Origin: Kalaharituber pfeilii
Taxonomy: Eukaryota; Ascomycota; Pezizomycetes; Pezizales; Pezizaceae
DNA length: 64,000 bases
Direction: 5' to 3'
NCBI GenBank assembly: GCA_015179045.1
Contig: WHUZ01000013.1
Span: 620,001 to 684,000, forward strand
The notes beneath the pieces are model-generated. The model searched no databases, was not told the origin of the DNA, and was given only the letters and a program-made list of their open reading frames with translations. This document shows positions 24,702-36,155 of the stretch, one piece after another (the stretch's first letter is position 1; every line of letters begins with the position of its first letter). The position numbers and the translations under genes are program-made.

Positions 24702-27700
24702 ATGAGTGGACAAAAGCAAAAGAAATCGTTCGACTTCAAGAATCTGGCGGTGGGTTTGCGCCAGCCTTTTCGGTCGCAGAACTCGGTTCCGACACTGCAA
24801 CAGACCTTGTCCGCTGGTCCCTCGAACCCTCAATCGGCGGCGAGATCAAGATCCTCTTTTCGACTTCCATGGCGTTCTACAAGTCTAGCGTCTCCCGCCT
24901 CAGGGGTTGTGTCACCTATCGTACCTGTTGTCGCATTGACACCTCCGGCAATCTTCGGAGGTGACCCAAGCACTGGGGCGACCATACCTAGTGCTGCACC
25001 AACACCTCCAGCAGCCTCCGGAGGTAACCCACCAGACATACCTACTGCCACGCCGACCTCTCCAGCAGCCTCAGGCGACCCAAGTGCTGGAGCCGTAGCT
25101 CCGACCAATCCCTCAGCTCCGACCAACCCCCTTTCATTGTGGGAAAGGTCGCTTAAGATTGCCGAGAGAAAACTATCAGAAAACGGATTACCCCCTCTCA
25201 ATCACAGCAAGCGTGCACATCAATCGACAAGCAGGATTGTTCAGTTGACCATAAACGACTTACAGGCCACTATTGAGGGGCATCAGAACAATAAATCTGT
25301 AACCGTGGAGCGATTGCAAGGGATTCTGAAAACCTTTGACTACTATGCACGGATTGTGGATGTGGCAATACAACATAGTCCGGAGGTCACAGCCCTGGTT
25401 TGGGCGAGTGTGAGAGGAATATTACAGGTTAGTTACATTTGAATATTATCCTTTTGTACACTAGCTGGCTGGAATGTTGGAATATTATTCTCTTTTGCAG
25501 TTGCTTATTAACCGCTATTAGGTTGCTCTGAATCATATGGAAATCACGGAGAGCCTTGAACAGTTTACCGCCATTATCGCTGAAAAAATGGCAGTATGCG
25601 ATTTTTATGCCAGTTTGTATACAGAAACATCATCGGAGATTATCGCAACAACATACAATCTTCAACAAAAACTGGATTCCGCGCTGCCAGAGCTTTATGC
25701 TGCTGTTCTAGTTTTCTCCGTCAAGGCGCACCAGTATTTTGACCCTTCAATCTCTAGAATGACGAAATTAGGATACATGTTAAAACCCTTTACTACTGAG
25801 TTCCAGCCATTTATTGATGATATTTCTGAAAAAGAAAGAAGTGTTCGTGAATGTGCAGACATGGCCACAATGAAAAGGATTACAGATCACTCTGAAAAGC
25901 TTGAGCAGATGCACAATCATCTCAATGAGATTGAGTCTAGACTAGCACCCTTAACCAAGCTGAACAAGATCATGGATATCATGGAAATAGCGGAACTTCG
26001 CAGGATCCGAACACTCCTACAAAAGCTATCCCCACTGCAATCCCCAAAGCGACATCAGGATGTGCAATCTCGTCGGGTTGATGGCACAGGTACCTGGCTT
26101 CTACAACCTGATTGTTACTATCGACAGTGGCGTGACAGTACTGCACAAGATGCAAGTGATCGTATTCTGTGCTGTTATGGTGCCCCTGGTGCTGGAAAGA
26201 CAATGATAACGTATGTATAAATCCATATCAAAACAGGTGTGTGACAAATACCACTAACACTGCTTTGTGCCCATATAGTTCCATTGTGATTGATGATCTT
26301 AAATTCCAATTCTCTCGACATGGCGCAGCAGGTATCGCTTATGTATATTGTGACTATCAAGACCAAGCGAACCAAACAGAAGTCAATATCCTGGGTAGCC
26401 TCCTTAAACAGTTTCTCATTACACTGTCACGAATGCCAGGTACGGCAACGAGCACACTGGAATCCATCGACCATGAGGACAGGGGAGTGGACTTTAATGA
26501 TATCCGCAAATTACTAAAGATTACTTTACTCCAGTTTAAACGTAGCTTTGTCTGCATAGATGCTCTAGATGAGCTAGAGCCCCAGATTCAGAGAGGCCTT
26601 CTTGAAAAACTTCGCAGTGAATTCAGTACTACTCGAATATTCCTTACTGGAAGACCACATATTCAACCAGCAGTCAATGCATATCTAGGCCTCGATACAC
26701 AGCAGCAACACACCATTCATATTAGAGCTGACAGAGGCGATATCGGAGCATACATTGATCATGCAATTTCTCATGATACAAATCCAGATGCTATGAATGA
26801 GGAGCTGAAAACTGATATTCGGAGCACAATTATCGAAAAATCCCAAGGCATGTTCCTGCTTCCTGCTTTACATATCCGGATGGTACTTGACCAGGAGACA
26901 ATAAGCAAGAGGCGGAAGGCATTGAACAAATTGCCAGTAGGCCTTGACGAGGCCTTTGCATGCATGATTGATAGAATTAGGTCGCGACCGAGGGCTGAAC
27001 TGGGCATGCAAGTGCTGATGTGGTTACATCTTGCCTATCGACCGTTAAAGCTGGATGAGCTTAGCCATGCACTTGCGGTAGAGCGAGGTAATACCCAACT
27101 GGATAGAGACAATATTCCCCCAAAGAAAGTGTTGCTAGAATCCTGCATTGGGCTTGTAACCTTGGATGAAGAAACAATGACTGTTCGGTTCGTGCACTAC
27201 TCAGTGGAGGAATATTTCAAGCGACATGCCAGCACATACTTCCCTAACCGATACAGCAATGCGGCAGAGATTTGTTTGACGTACCTTAACTTTGAGGAAC
27301 TAGCTCGCCCTTGTCCCATTTGGCGTTTGTTTGATAACTTAGATCGCCCTTTTGACGTTCTAATGAGAGATTTTCCCTTCTTAGGTTATGCAGCCAGTTA
27401 TTGGGGCCAGTATGCGCGACATGAGCAGCGTAATGATTCTGTTAGAGAGCTCGCCTTGAAGTTACTACGGCAGGGAAACCGGAAGCATCCCCATTGTGCT
27501 TTCGTAGCGCTCCATAAGAACTCCTTAGTTGGTGTATATAACGGGTTCTTCCCATTTGCATGGAAATTCATGGGAATACATGCGGCGGCTTATTTCGGAT
27601 TGGAGTTGTGCATGACTTCTTTAGTGAATGGACCTAATGACTGGAATACAAAAGACATAGATAGTCGCACACCACTAATATGGGCAGCTATGGAAGGGCA

Positions 27701-29594
27701 TGAGGCCGCTGTGGTACTGCTTCTCAAGCATGACTGTGTGGATGTTAATTCAAAGGACAATGATGGCCAGACGGCATTGTTACTGGCAGCTGCAAACGGA
27801 AGAAAGGCTATTTTTGAGCTGCTTCTCGCACACACGGACGTGAATGCTGACTCAAAGGATAATGATGGTCGTACGCCATTGACATGGGCAGCTAGACGTG
27901 GACATGATGCCACTGTGCAACTCCTTCTTGCGCGAGATGATGTGAATGCAGATTCAAAGGACAATGCTGGCCGGACACCACTGTCATGGGCAGCTGAATT
28001 TGGACGTGACGCCGTTGTGCAGCTGCTTGTCAAGCGTGAGGATGTGAATGCAGATTCAAAGGACGATGTTGGCCGGACACCACTGTCATGGGCAGCTGAA
28101 TTTGGACGTGACGCCGTTGTGCAGCTGCTTGTCAAGCGTGAGGATGTGAATGCCGACTTCAAAGACAATCATGGCCGGACGCCATTGTCATGGGCAGCTG
28201 AAGCGGGAAAATTGGGTGTTGTGGAGCTGCTGATTGCGCGAGAGGATGTGGACGCAGAATCCAAGGACATTCATCTTGGCAGGACGCCATTGTCATGGGC
28301 AGCTGCACAAGGGCATGAGTCCATTGTGAAGCTGCTTATTGAGCGCGAGGATGTTGATGCTAACTCAAAGGACAACTGCGGCACAACGCCATTGTTAGTA
28401 GCAGCTATGTTTGGACATGAGGCCATTGTGAAGCTGCTTATTGAGCGAGAGGATGTGAATGCAGACTCAAGGGCCCTCGATCGTTCGACGCTGCTGCTAT
28501 ACGCAGCTGGTGGACGTGAGGCCATTGTGAATTTTCGTTATATGCTAATGCTTATTGAGGATTTGGATGATGACTCAGATCACAATGGTCTTCGGGTGGA
28601 TTCGATAGGTGCAGCTGGGCATGGACATGAAGCCATTGTACGTCTGCTTCTTGCACGAGAGGATGTAGATGCAGACTCAAAGGGCAATGATGGCAGGACA
28701 CCGTTGTCATGGGCAGCCACATTTGGATGTGAAGCCATTGTGAAGCTGCTTATCGAGCGCGAGGATGTGGATGCCGACTCCAAGGACAATAATGGCATGA
28801 CACCATTATCATGGGCGGCTGCACAAGGACATGAGGCCATTGTGAAGCTGCTTGTTGCACGAGAGGATGTAGATGCGGATTCAAAGAACAATGATGGCCG
28901 GACGCCTTTGTCATGGGCAGCTGGGTGTGGACATGAGGCCATTGTGAAACTGCTTATTGAGCGAGAGGATGTGAATGCAGACTCAAAGGGCATTGGCGGC
29001 TCGACGCCGTTGTTATACGCAGCTGGTGGACGTGATGCCGTTATGAAACTGCTTGATAACCATGAGAATGTGGATGCTGACTCAAAGTACCATGAATCTT
29101 GGACGGGTTGGTTCCGGGAAGTTGGGGATGGACATGAAGCCATTGTGCGTCTGCTTCTTGTGCGAGAGGAGGTAGATGCAAACTCAAAGAACAACGATGG
29201 CAGGACACCGTTGTCATTAGCAGCCATATTTGGAAATGAGGTTATTGTAAAGCTGCTTATTGAGTGCAAAAGTGTCAATGCCAACTCCAAGGACAATAAT
29301 GGCATGACGCCGTTGTCATTGGCAGCTGCAGAAGGACATGAGGCCATTGTGAAGCTGCTTGTTGTGCGAGAGGATGTGGAGGTGGACTCCACAGACAATG
29401 ATGGCCGGACGCCTTTGTCATGGGCAGCTGAACGTGGACACGAGGCGATTGTGCAACTGCTTGTTAAGTGTGAAGATGTGAATGCCAACTTACAGGATAA
29501 TAATGGGAGGACGCCTTTGTCATGGGCAACTGAACATGGACATGAGGCCATTATGAAGTTGCTAAGTGAAAGGCATGATGCTATTTCTCCCTAG
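24702..29594 (+). CDS. NLR-like STAND protein: DUF7708-like N-domain, NACHT, ankyrin repeats
   Basis: Three exons (24702-25427, 25522-26210, 26279-29594) join in phase to 1,576 aa. Intron 1 has a GTTAGT donor and a TATTAG acceptor. Intron 2 has a GTATGT donor, a CTAAC branch and an ATATAG acceptor. Residues 1-130 are Pro/Ala/Thr-rich with PPAASGG units. Residues about 140-350 resemble the fungal DUF7708 N-domain (LVWASVRGILQVALNHME). The NACHT NTPase has Walker A GAPGAGKT (462-469) and Walker B FVCIDALDE (562-570), then FLTGRPH. A winged-helix-like segment follows (about 715-800), and 19 ankyrin units fill about 930-1570. Fungal proteins of this design are thought to sense non-self and trigger incompatibility or defence in the cytosol. 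Ligand and output here are unknown. The frame is intact. Confidence 0.88.
27654..29580 (+). repeat. Ankyrin-repeat array, about 99-102-bp units
   Basis: Nineteen units of about 33-34 codons share the core GRTPLSWAA..GHEAIVKLL and the linker REDVNADSKDN. Adjacent units at about 27967-28066 and 28069-28168 are almost identical at the DNA level. A five-unit block recurs at higher order: TCGACG..LLYAAGG at 28485 and again at 29001, 516 bp apart. Two units (around DSIGAAGHG and WFREVGDG) have lost the TPL consensus at equivalent places in each block. Confidence 0.85.
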
Positions 29595-30957
29595 ATGTAA
29601 GATGATCCCCCCTATTACCTCCTGAGGGGAATTGGACTAGGATGTTTTCTGTGTCGTGTACATTTTTTGGTTCCTGAGATTCTCCTTGACACACACTAAC
29701 TTCGTTCCAGGTGTGTCTTAGCTAGCTAGCTCCCTGTACTTAACGTAGTTTGATCTAGTCTGGTTCCTGAGATTCTTGAAGAGGTAGACATATTTTGTTA
29801 CCGCTAGCTAGTCAAGATGTAATGGTGGAAATTTAAAGCGGAGCGCTTTCTTTTTTTCCTTCTTCCCCCTTCTCCTTCATTCTGCCTCCGCTTTCCGCTC
29901 CTCCGTTTCTCCCTCTTCTTCCTCTTCATCTTTTTCCTTCCTCTCCTTACACCTCAGCTTTCCCTCTGTTCCCAATAGGCCTGATGGGCCGCAGTAAGTA
30001 AAATTGGATGTACCAAGTTATATATGTAACGTTGTCTATTTAAAGAACGATTATTTTTTCTTTCTTTTTTTATCTCATTAATCGCATGCTGTTTAAAGAA
30101 CGATGCAAAATATTTGTTGTATTGATATTCGTCAACCTCAGCATCATATTTGGCCACCGGTGACCTGGAATTCTCTCTATGTTAATACCCTTCTTCAATT
30201 ATCTTTATATTTTATACTATGCCGGAGTTTTAATGTTACGTGATTGTGACTGGAGTTGTTAACAAATTTCTCGAGAGGGTCTATTTGTTACTATATGTTG
30301 CTTCGATGCTTACTTCAACATGATCTGTAAAAATATTATGCTGGGACGAAGTAGTTTACGACAATTGTTACTTATTTCTACTTACTAGCGGTACGTTTCT
30401 TGAACTTTTGCTATTGATGGTCCTTGCCTCTACAGGTAATTGTACTTTGCATCAGCAACGGTCCATATGCTTCACAGGTTTCATGAAGCCCACGAAATCA
30501 CAAGCAGTCATACAATGCCACACAATGCGAAAAAATCCTTGATGTGTCCTACGGCAGCAGAGGAGTTTTCAAACTTACAAGTGATAAAACTTTATATTCT
30601 CATCTCTCCCTACTCCACAAGCAACCTGGACACTGGATTAGACATTGGAGCCATAGGACTAGGGACTGAACGTGAGGTTAGACACGAGATCGGTAATATG
30701 TAGCCACGGCATTGGGTAATGTGATTACTCAGAGCTGAAAGCTGGAGGCCGCACCGGCATATGTAATTAAGCAGTAAAAGGTAGTAATCGAGTGGTGAAT
30801 ATAAAACAAATAAACAGCAAATAGAGAAGTCTAACTTATATAGCTGCGGAGTAAAAATAACATATATTCGTCCCACACAATACTTGTTAATATTTTGGCT
30901 CGACTTGGATTTTACCTTTTTGCGCCTTTATGATGATGTTTGTTCGCTTTGATCAAC
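29595..30957. other. Intergenic, no gene seen
   Basis: 3' flank of the NLR gene with a pyrimidine-rich tract at about 29849-29965, then AT-rich sequence. One 40-bp retroposon at 30.05 kb is listed separately. Confidence 0.45.
30052..30091 (-). mobile_element. Smallest LINE 3'-end insertion (family 1), 40 bp with 13-bp TSD
   Basis: The minus strand reads CAGCATGCGATTAATGAGAT followed by an A-rich tail, only about 20 bp of the family-1 terminus. TTTAAAGAACGAT occurs exactly at 30039-30051 and 30092-30104. The hairpin itself is truncated away, leaving the last bases before the tail. Confidence 0.72.
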
Positions 30958-30968
30958 TATATTCACTA

Positions 30969-33377
30969 TTTTTTTTTTTTTTAATATCATTAATCGCTTG
31001 CCGCCCTAAGGGCTATGGCGATATTTAGTTACATATGAAATAAAGGAAAGAAAGAATTTGAGTAGAGATCCCCGGATCCTCCTGTGTGAAGGGGAAGTAA
31101 CATGATACCACGTAACCAAGAGGAAAAGATGAAATCCGTCTCCTGTGTTGCCTGCGACTGTTTCTGTATTACAGGTTTAAGGAAAGAATAGAGGCTCAAG
31201 TCAGTCTCCTGTCCCATTCGTATTCGCATGACTTTAGCTATTTCCCTCCTAGTCTCACTCTGCTCAATGTAGGTTCGACACATTCCTCGAGGTACACTAC
31301 TACCGAGCTAGCAAGCTTCCCCTCCTCGACAAGGGTCTCATTTTTCCTCAGCCATCGGATCCCAGTGATTTTTCCCAGTCCTTTGTTGGCCGATTCCAGC
31401 CATTTTTGGACGTTCCCTAAGTTCTTCCTCAGGGCTACGCCATGTACCACTATGCCGGACTTTGAGGTGTTGGTGGCAGGGGTGGGGGAGTTCCGTGGTT
31501 TCCTCCTCGTCGCCCCCTGTGTCCCCGGGGGGCCTGGGGTGGGTTTGGTGGGGGGTGTTGACGACGGGTGAGGGTGTGATTTCAGCGTGGGAGTCGTCTT
31601 GGGTGACCGTGGGTGCCGTGGCAATTTTCTTTGCCTCTTTGTCGTCGAGCTGTCGCTTGAAGGCATACGGGTCCTTGGCAGACGCCGCTTTGCCTTTTCG
31701 CTTCCTGGTGGTTGCGGGCCCCGTGGGGTGTTTTCCCTAGGTGCTGCTGGGGTGTCGGTGTTGGACCCTGCGATGAGGGCTGCCTGTACGGCAAGGCATA
31801 GGGAGGAAACGGACAAATGACTTTCAGAGGTCTGATAATGGACATGCGACATGTGACATACGACATGTAGTATATATTTTCTTATTATGAAAAAATAAAA
31901 TTACCAATCTGGAATCTTCCAAATTCCATTTACTGTTTGTTTTCGCATATGGGTACCACGCTCTTGAATATAAAGAATAACCTTAATGGAAATAGGTGGT
32001 ACTGGTTTATGCAAATAGGCAGAAGGAGATAAATTTTTCGAATTTCCTATATTAATAAATTTTAGTATAATAATTTTTAAAATTATATTAAAATCATACC
32101 TTGTCTATCTGCAGAAATAGCTATAATTCCTTTTTGTGATTTAGCTTTCTGTATACCTTGTCGAGCTTCAGAAAGAAATGCACGAGGAGCTATTGCATGA
32201 GTAGCCTTTTTTGGTGTGCGAGTAAGGTCCTGAATAATCGCATCATCTGGCATTGTATTTTTTTTTTTATTGCCATGGTGTGCTCCAGGGGGGTGGCCAC
32301 ATTCAATGTCTCCACATTTCGACTATTGAATGTGGAGATAAACTCTTCGCAGGAGCAATCTCTTGCAACACACGACATAGTAGAGAATATGAGAATAGGA
32401 AAGAATAGAAGAGGCTGATGATGGAAGAGGCTGATGATGTTTGATATATGAATATGAAAATAGGAAAGAATAAAGCTACGATAAAAATATATTGTACAGA
32501 AAAAAATCTTTTATTCCCCTTTTTTTTCCTTTTGAATTAAGTATAGCTTTATATAGTGTTAAGCAATTTTTTAGGCCTGTGCTGCTCTTAATAAATATTT
32601 GGCTTAGTAATGTGTCTTTTAGACTGGGTACAAGAACAGGCTCGTGCAATAGCAGGTCGCATGTCCATTATCAGACCTCCGAAAGTCGTTTGTCAGTTTC
32701 CTCCCTATCCTTGCCGTATGCGTGGGCTCTGGGGTGGGCTCTGGGTGGTTTCCGCCGAGTGTAACGGTGTGGATGGGGCTAAAGCTTGATGCTTCGGGGT
32801 GGGTTCCACCGGAGCCGTGTGTATGGTAATAATGGGGCTGAACCCCAGTGTGTCGGATGGTGGAGAGGTTGTCCGGGGGGGTAGGCTAGGAGTCGGCCAC
32901 CCTTCTTGGTCCCACCGGATCTCTATGGTCGATCCTGGCGTCGGATCACGGGTCGCGCCGCGGACTTCCTCTGTCAAGTGTCTCCAGAGTAATTTAAGAA
33001 TCACTTCCCAGTCGTTGCCCTGTCTGTTTAGGTCTACCAGAACATCCATCCATTCTCTTTCCGGGGGGGGAGGAGAGAGTCCTCGTCGTGGGGGAGGGGG
33101 TCCTCGGGGATTTCGCCCTCTGTTAGGCATTCTATTGGCCGGGTGGTGTGGGTCTTGGTGACGGTTGGTGTGTTGGCAACGATGGCAACGAGTGAGGATT
33201 TCCTCGAAATTTGACCCCGAGGGGGAAACTTGTGGGTTGTGGTATTTGAGGATAAAAATTAGATTGAAAGACTGAGCGCGCTGAGAACTTTCGATCTAAG
33301 TAGTTTTCGCTCGGGGGGACGTTTTTGTTGTGGAGTCGCTTCCAAACGCTCGTCCTGTCGTGGTTGTTGTCGACTCG
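30969..33377 (-). mobile_element. LINE-derived element with ORF1 but no ORF2 (half-LINE, family 1)
   Basis: The minus strand holds a Pro/Arg-rich ORF1 N-part (about 33386-32720). It also holds an ORF1 C-part (about 31787-31238) with the gag-like domain SGIVVHGVALRKNLGNV..KWL and SSVVVYLEE. A short 3' UTR and the family-1 terminus (GCCC-TTA-GGGC, AATGATATT, oligo-A) follow at 30969-31030. Imperfect 11-bp flanks TATATTCACTA (30958-30968) and TATTTTCACTA (33378-33388) suggest one insertion event. No reverse transcriptase or endonuclease sequence lies between ORF1 and the tail. ORF1 is interrupted by a TIR element. Confidence 0.65.
31789..32716. mobile_element. TIR element inserted in LINE ORF1
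   Basis: Inverted arms of 64 and 63 bp (31787-31850 and 32656-32718) begin TACGGCAAGG and end GGACATGCGAC. They differ at about four bases and one indel. TA lies at both outer edges. The interior is AT-rich, unlike the GC-rich host element. On the minus strand it encodes a spliced-looking fragment: MPDDAIIQDLTRTPKKATHA at about 32258, then, after an AT-rich intron of about 100 bp, HKPVPPISIKVILYIQERG. That fragment may be a transposase N-terminus, but I cannot name the family. An alternative is an inversion-duplication of LINE sequence. Confidence 0.55.
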
Positions 33378-33419
33378 TATTTTCACTATGTCGTATAGCT
33401 TTTAAGTAACATTATTATG

Positions 33420-34494
33420 GTGCCGGAAGTTAAAAGCGGACATGTTGTAACATTGCCAGCCCGCATTAGTAAGCAGCACCATATGTGTCAGTTTTGCTGA
33501 TAAGAATTGTGAGCAATCGCACTTTTCAGCCCCTGACGGTCACTTACACTGAACTTACCTTGTGATTACTTTATCTAGGACCTGGTGGAAAGCAACCTAT
33601 TGTGTGCGAAGGGTTTCTTCATTCCAAGTTATGTTCTCAATCTATAGTTTTCCCATTAGATCATAGTGTTGTTGCTTTACGAGGTCAACCAAAAGGGTAT
33701 ATGACAAGTTCTTATTCAACGTGGTCTATGCTTGCGCTTAGACTGTAAACCAAAATGTACTAACAGTCATATACATAGTTGACTGCTGTGCACGTCGTTT
33801 ACCAGCAAATGAGCGAGATTTCAGAGAGCAAAAGGGCAAGTTACAAGAAATGATTGAGGCACGGGACATATTGTTTTATTTTACACTCGATTTCATTGTG
33901 AAATGAATTTTATAGAGCTATCTTGGGGTGCAACAAAGAAATATACTCATGAGAACTGTGAGTATTCTTTCGCAGGTTTATGAGAAACTATACCCAAGGC
34001 TCTTCTTTCTATTTCAGATATCTCTATTTGGCGTTATTATAATAAGTGCCTTCGTATTATGCAGGCATATAAAGATGGCCATCAATATGGTACAGAGGCC
34101 TTTAAAAATCATGTATATAAGCGGGTGCGAGAGGGGGCACCCCTTTGATGGCTAATCCGTTTGTATGAGGCTTGGCATGTAACATCTGGTAGATTTCCTA
34201 ACAAAGTAAAAAGACTTTGAACCTTATCAGTTTTACAACGAATAAAGATTTCGCCATGAAAAGATCATAGAGTGATAGAGCGTCTCAAATACTAGCTAGT
34301 TTCAAAAGTATTCGGACGCCTGACTAATATAATGCATAATATGGATTAGTCAGGCGTCCGAATACTTTTGAAACTGGCTAGTACTGTAGATTTTTGATAC
34401 TTCTACCTTAATTCATGTCATGTTGTGGTTGTTGATAGGTTTTGCGTTGGTTGGTTGAATCGCAATTTCCATGTCCGCTTCTAACTTCCGGCAC
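33420..34494 (+). mobile_element. DDE (IS630/Tc1-like) transposon remnant with 25-bp TIRs
   Basis: TIRs GTGCCGGAAGTTA..AGCGGACATG lie at 33420-33444 and, inverted, at 34470-34494. Inside, on the plus strand, are fragments of a fungal DDE-superfamily transposase: GPGGKQPI, VALRGQPKGY (about 33580-33750), CCARRLPANERDFREQK (about 33786) and FHCEMNFIELSWGATKKY (about 33888). A final exon-like part, WRYYNKCLRIMQAYKDGH, follows. Canonical intron ends remain (for example GTATTC..TTTCAG before the last part). Stops and lost N-terminal sequence make it defective. No clear target duplication was found. Confidence 0.68.
34292..34381. mobile_element. 90-bp Tc1/mariner-type MITE, nested
   Basis: Arms of about 37 bp starting CTAGCTAGTTTCAAAAGTAT (left) and CTAGCCAGTTTCAAAAGTAT (right, inverted) both run into TCGGACGCCTGACTAAT around a 16-bp loop. 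TA flanks both sides (34290-34291 and 34382-34383). It sits inside the DDE transposon, so it inserted later. The same termini occur at 46.3 kb. Confidence 0.75.
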
Positions 34495-34619
34495 ATATTC
34501 GGTACCGCATATAGTCTCGTTCCCCTTACTTCACAACTATGGAAAAACACTATTCTGCTCGAAGTAGTTGCGGGCCGATTATGGTGCGCTGAAGCCTAAC
34601 TAATGTATAACAACAGCAT

Positions 34620-35180
34620 ATTCCAGGACTGACAACACTCCCACCCCCACTTATACCACCTCCGCCTCTCCCCTGCCTCCCCCCTCCCCTCTCCTGTTGC
34701 TTCTCCGCCTCTCTCACACTGCCTCTCGCTTGTACTTTCGTTTCCCCCCCCCCCCCCCCTTCTCGCTGTCTCCCTTTCGCATCCCCACCTTTTCCACCAT
34801 TGACTTGCCCTCTGTGCCTTCTCGAGCAGGGATAATGCACTTTTTTCCTTGCAAGCTCGAGGTCGACTACTACCATATGTTATTTCTTAATATTTCCTTT
34901 TTCATTTTGTCTGGCAGTTGTTGTCATTCCATTTCTTTATACCTGTTGAAGTACCGTACAAATGCCAGGCCAGCTCTATTGTGGTACGTATACACGGGGG
35001 CTCCAGAGGGACCAAATTGATAAAATGGTTGGCGGAAGATGCCTAACTGAGGGATCGTGAATTCAGAAGCAAGAGGGGTGTACCTCTTAGCGAACAAGAA
35101 ATTGGTGGGTACATTGGAGGTTATAGGTACACAAGGTTCGGTGTGGTGAGTTCCTACTCATGCTAGATTTTTACTTCTCT
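34620..35180. repeat. Dispersed degenerate repeat, copy A
   Basis: A C/T-rich block (34631-34800) is followed by CTGGCAGTTGTTGTCATTCC, ATACCTGTTGAAGT, then a GAAGATGCCTAACTGAG segment. The order of motifs matches copies at about 38.15-38.9 kb and 45.84-46.70 kb. Its nature, transposon or duplicated gene remnant, is unresolved. Confidence 0.5.
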
Positions 35181-35592
35181 TGATTTTAATTTCTTTTTCT
35201 TTTTGTCAATGTTCTTAATTTATGCTCTCTCTTGGTTTCAATATTTATTATTGAGTTGTTTGCGTAAGGATACTGCAATGCTCGATGACTTCTGGATCAG
35301 GCGCTACGGTAGGGATAACTTCCAGAGTAGGTACAGTACAAACATACGATATTGCTATAAGCAGCACTTAACCTCCGGATCGGAGAACTTCAGCATCCTC
35401 CATCCAGCTTTCGACATCACGTTCACTAGTAGGGGTCTACTACTCCGATTCAAAGTATCTGAAAATTGTTATTGCCATGTCCGACGTATCGAAATAAAAT
35501 TTTCCCTTCTCTGGTTTTCCTTCTTTTTTTGGCGAATACTTGAACCGAATACTATCGATTATTTGCCAAATTTACACGTTAATGTTTTACCT

Positions 35593-35652
35593 CGCCATAG
35601 CCCATAGGGCGGCATGCGAGTACTGATATTAAAAAAAAAAAAAAAAAAAAAA
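35593..35652 (+). mobile_element. LINE 3'-end insertion (family 1)
   Basis: CGCCATAGCCCATAGGGCGG, then CATGCGAGTACTGATATT and about 22 A. Flanks AATGTTTTACCT and AATGGTGGACCT are similar but not identical, so the target duplication is doubtful. Confidence 0.65.
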
Positions 35653-36155
35653 TGGTGGACCTCGTCAGTTTCCCTTATGCTGCATTGTGATACCATACTA
35701 GGAAGACTTTCTGCTAGGCACTGTATCCTACAAATACCCTCGAGTATGGGCCCGGATTTCTTCAAGAACTCGGCGATTTCATGGATACAATTTTGACCAA
35801 AAAGTATTCGCGGTTTTTCATTTCTGACATTATCCGGTCACTTTTGGTCCGAATATATTAATACACCTTTACGGAGGAAATTCTTGTGCGATCCTAATTT
35901 GCACGCTGTCAGGTATTGGCCTTGCGAGTTCTGTACAGTCGCGGTTGTCCGGTTTGAGAGTGAGGCCTGTAGTCGATTTTTCATGCATCCCCACACATCA
36001 GGCCCTCCACGACGGCAAGTAATCACCTGATGTCCAACCATGTAAACCTCATACAAAAAAAAGGATCGCAATGAAACAATTGCTCTACATTGCACAGCTC
36101 GCAAGAATCATACATGCGAAACACAAGAGATCTATAGGTTGTACCCAACGTCCCG

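Noticed and set aside
27960..28170. Regularly spaced near-identical repeats resembling a CRISPR-like array
   Set aside because: Unit length is about 33-34 codons with the ankyrin consensus and no unique spacers; the genome is eukaryotic.
27590..29551. Long minus-strand frames opposite the ankyrin array
   Set aside because: They are shadows of a repetitive coding strand with strong codon periodicity; the plus-strand frame carries the real domains.
31853..32270. AT-rich segment that looks like mitochondrial DNA
   Set aside because: It sits between inverted arms with TA edges and encodes no mitochondrial protein I recognise; a transposon interior is simpler.
35581..35664. Target-site duplication around the 35.6-kb LINE tail
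   Set aside because: Flanks AATGTTTTACCT and AATGGTGGACCT differ at three positions, too many to claim a duplication without comparative data.
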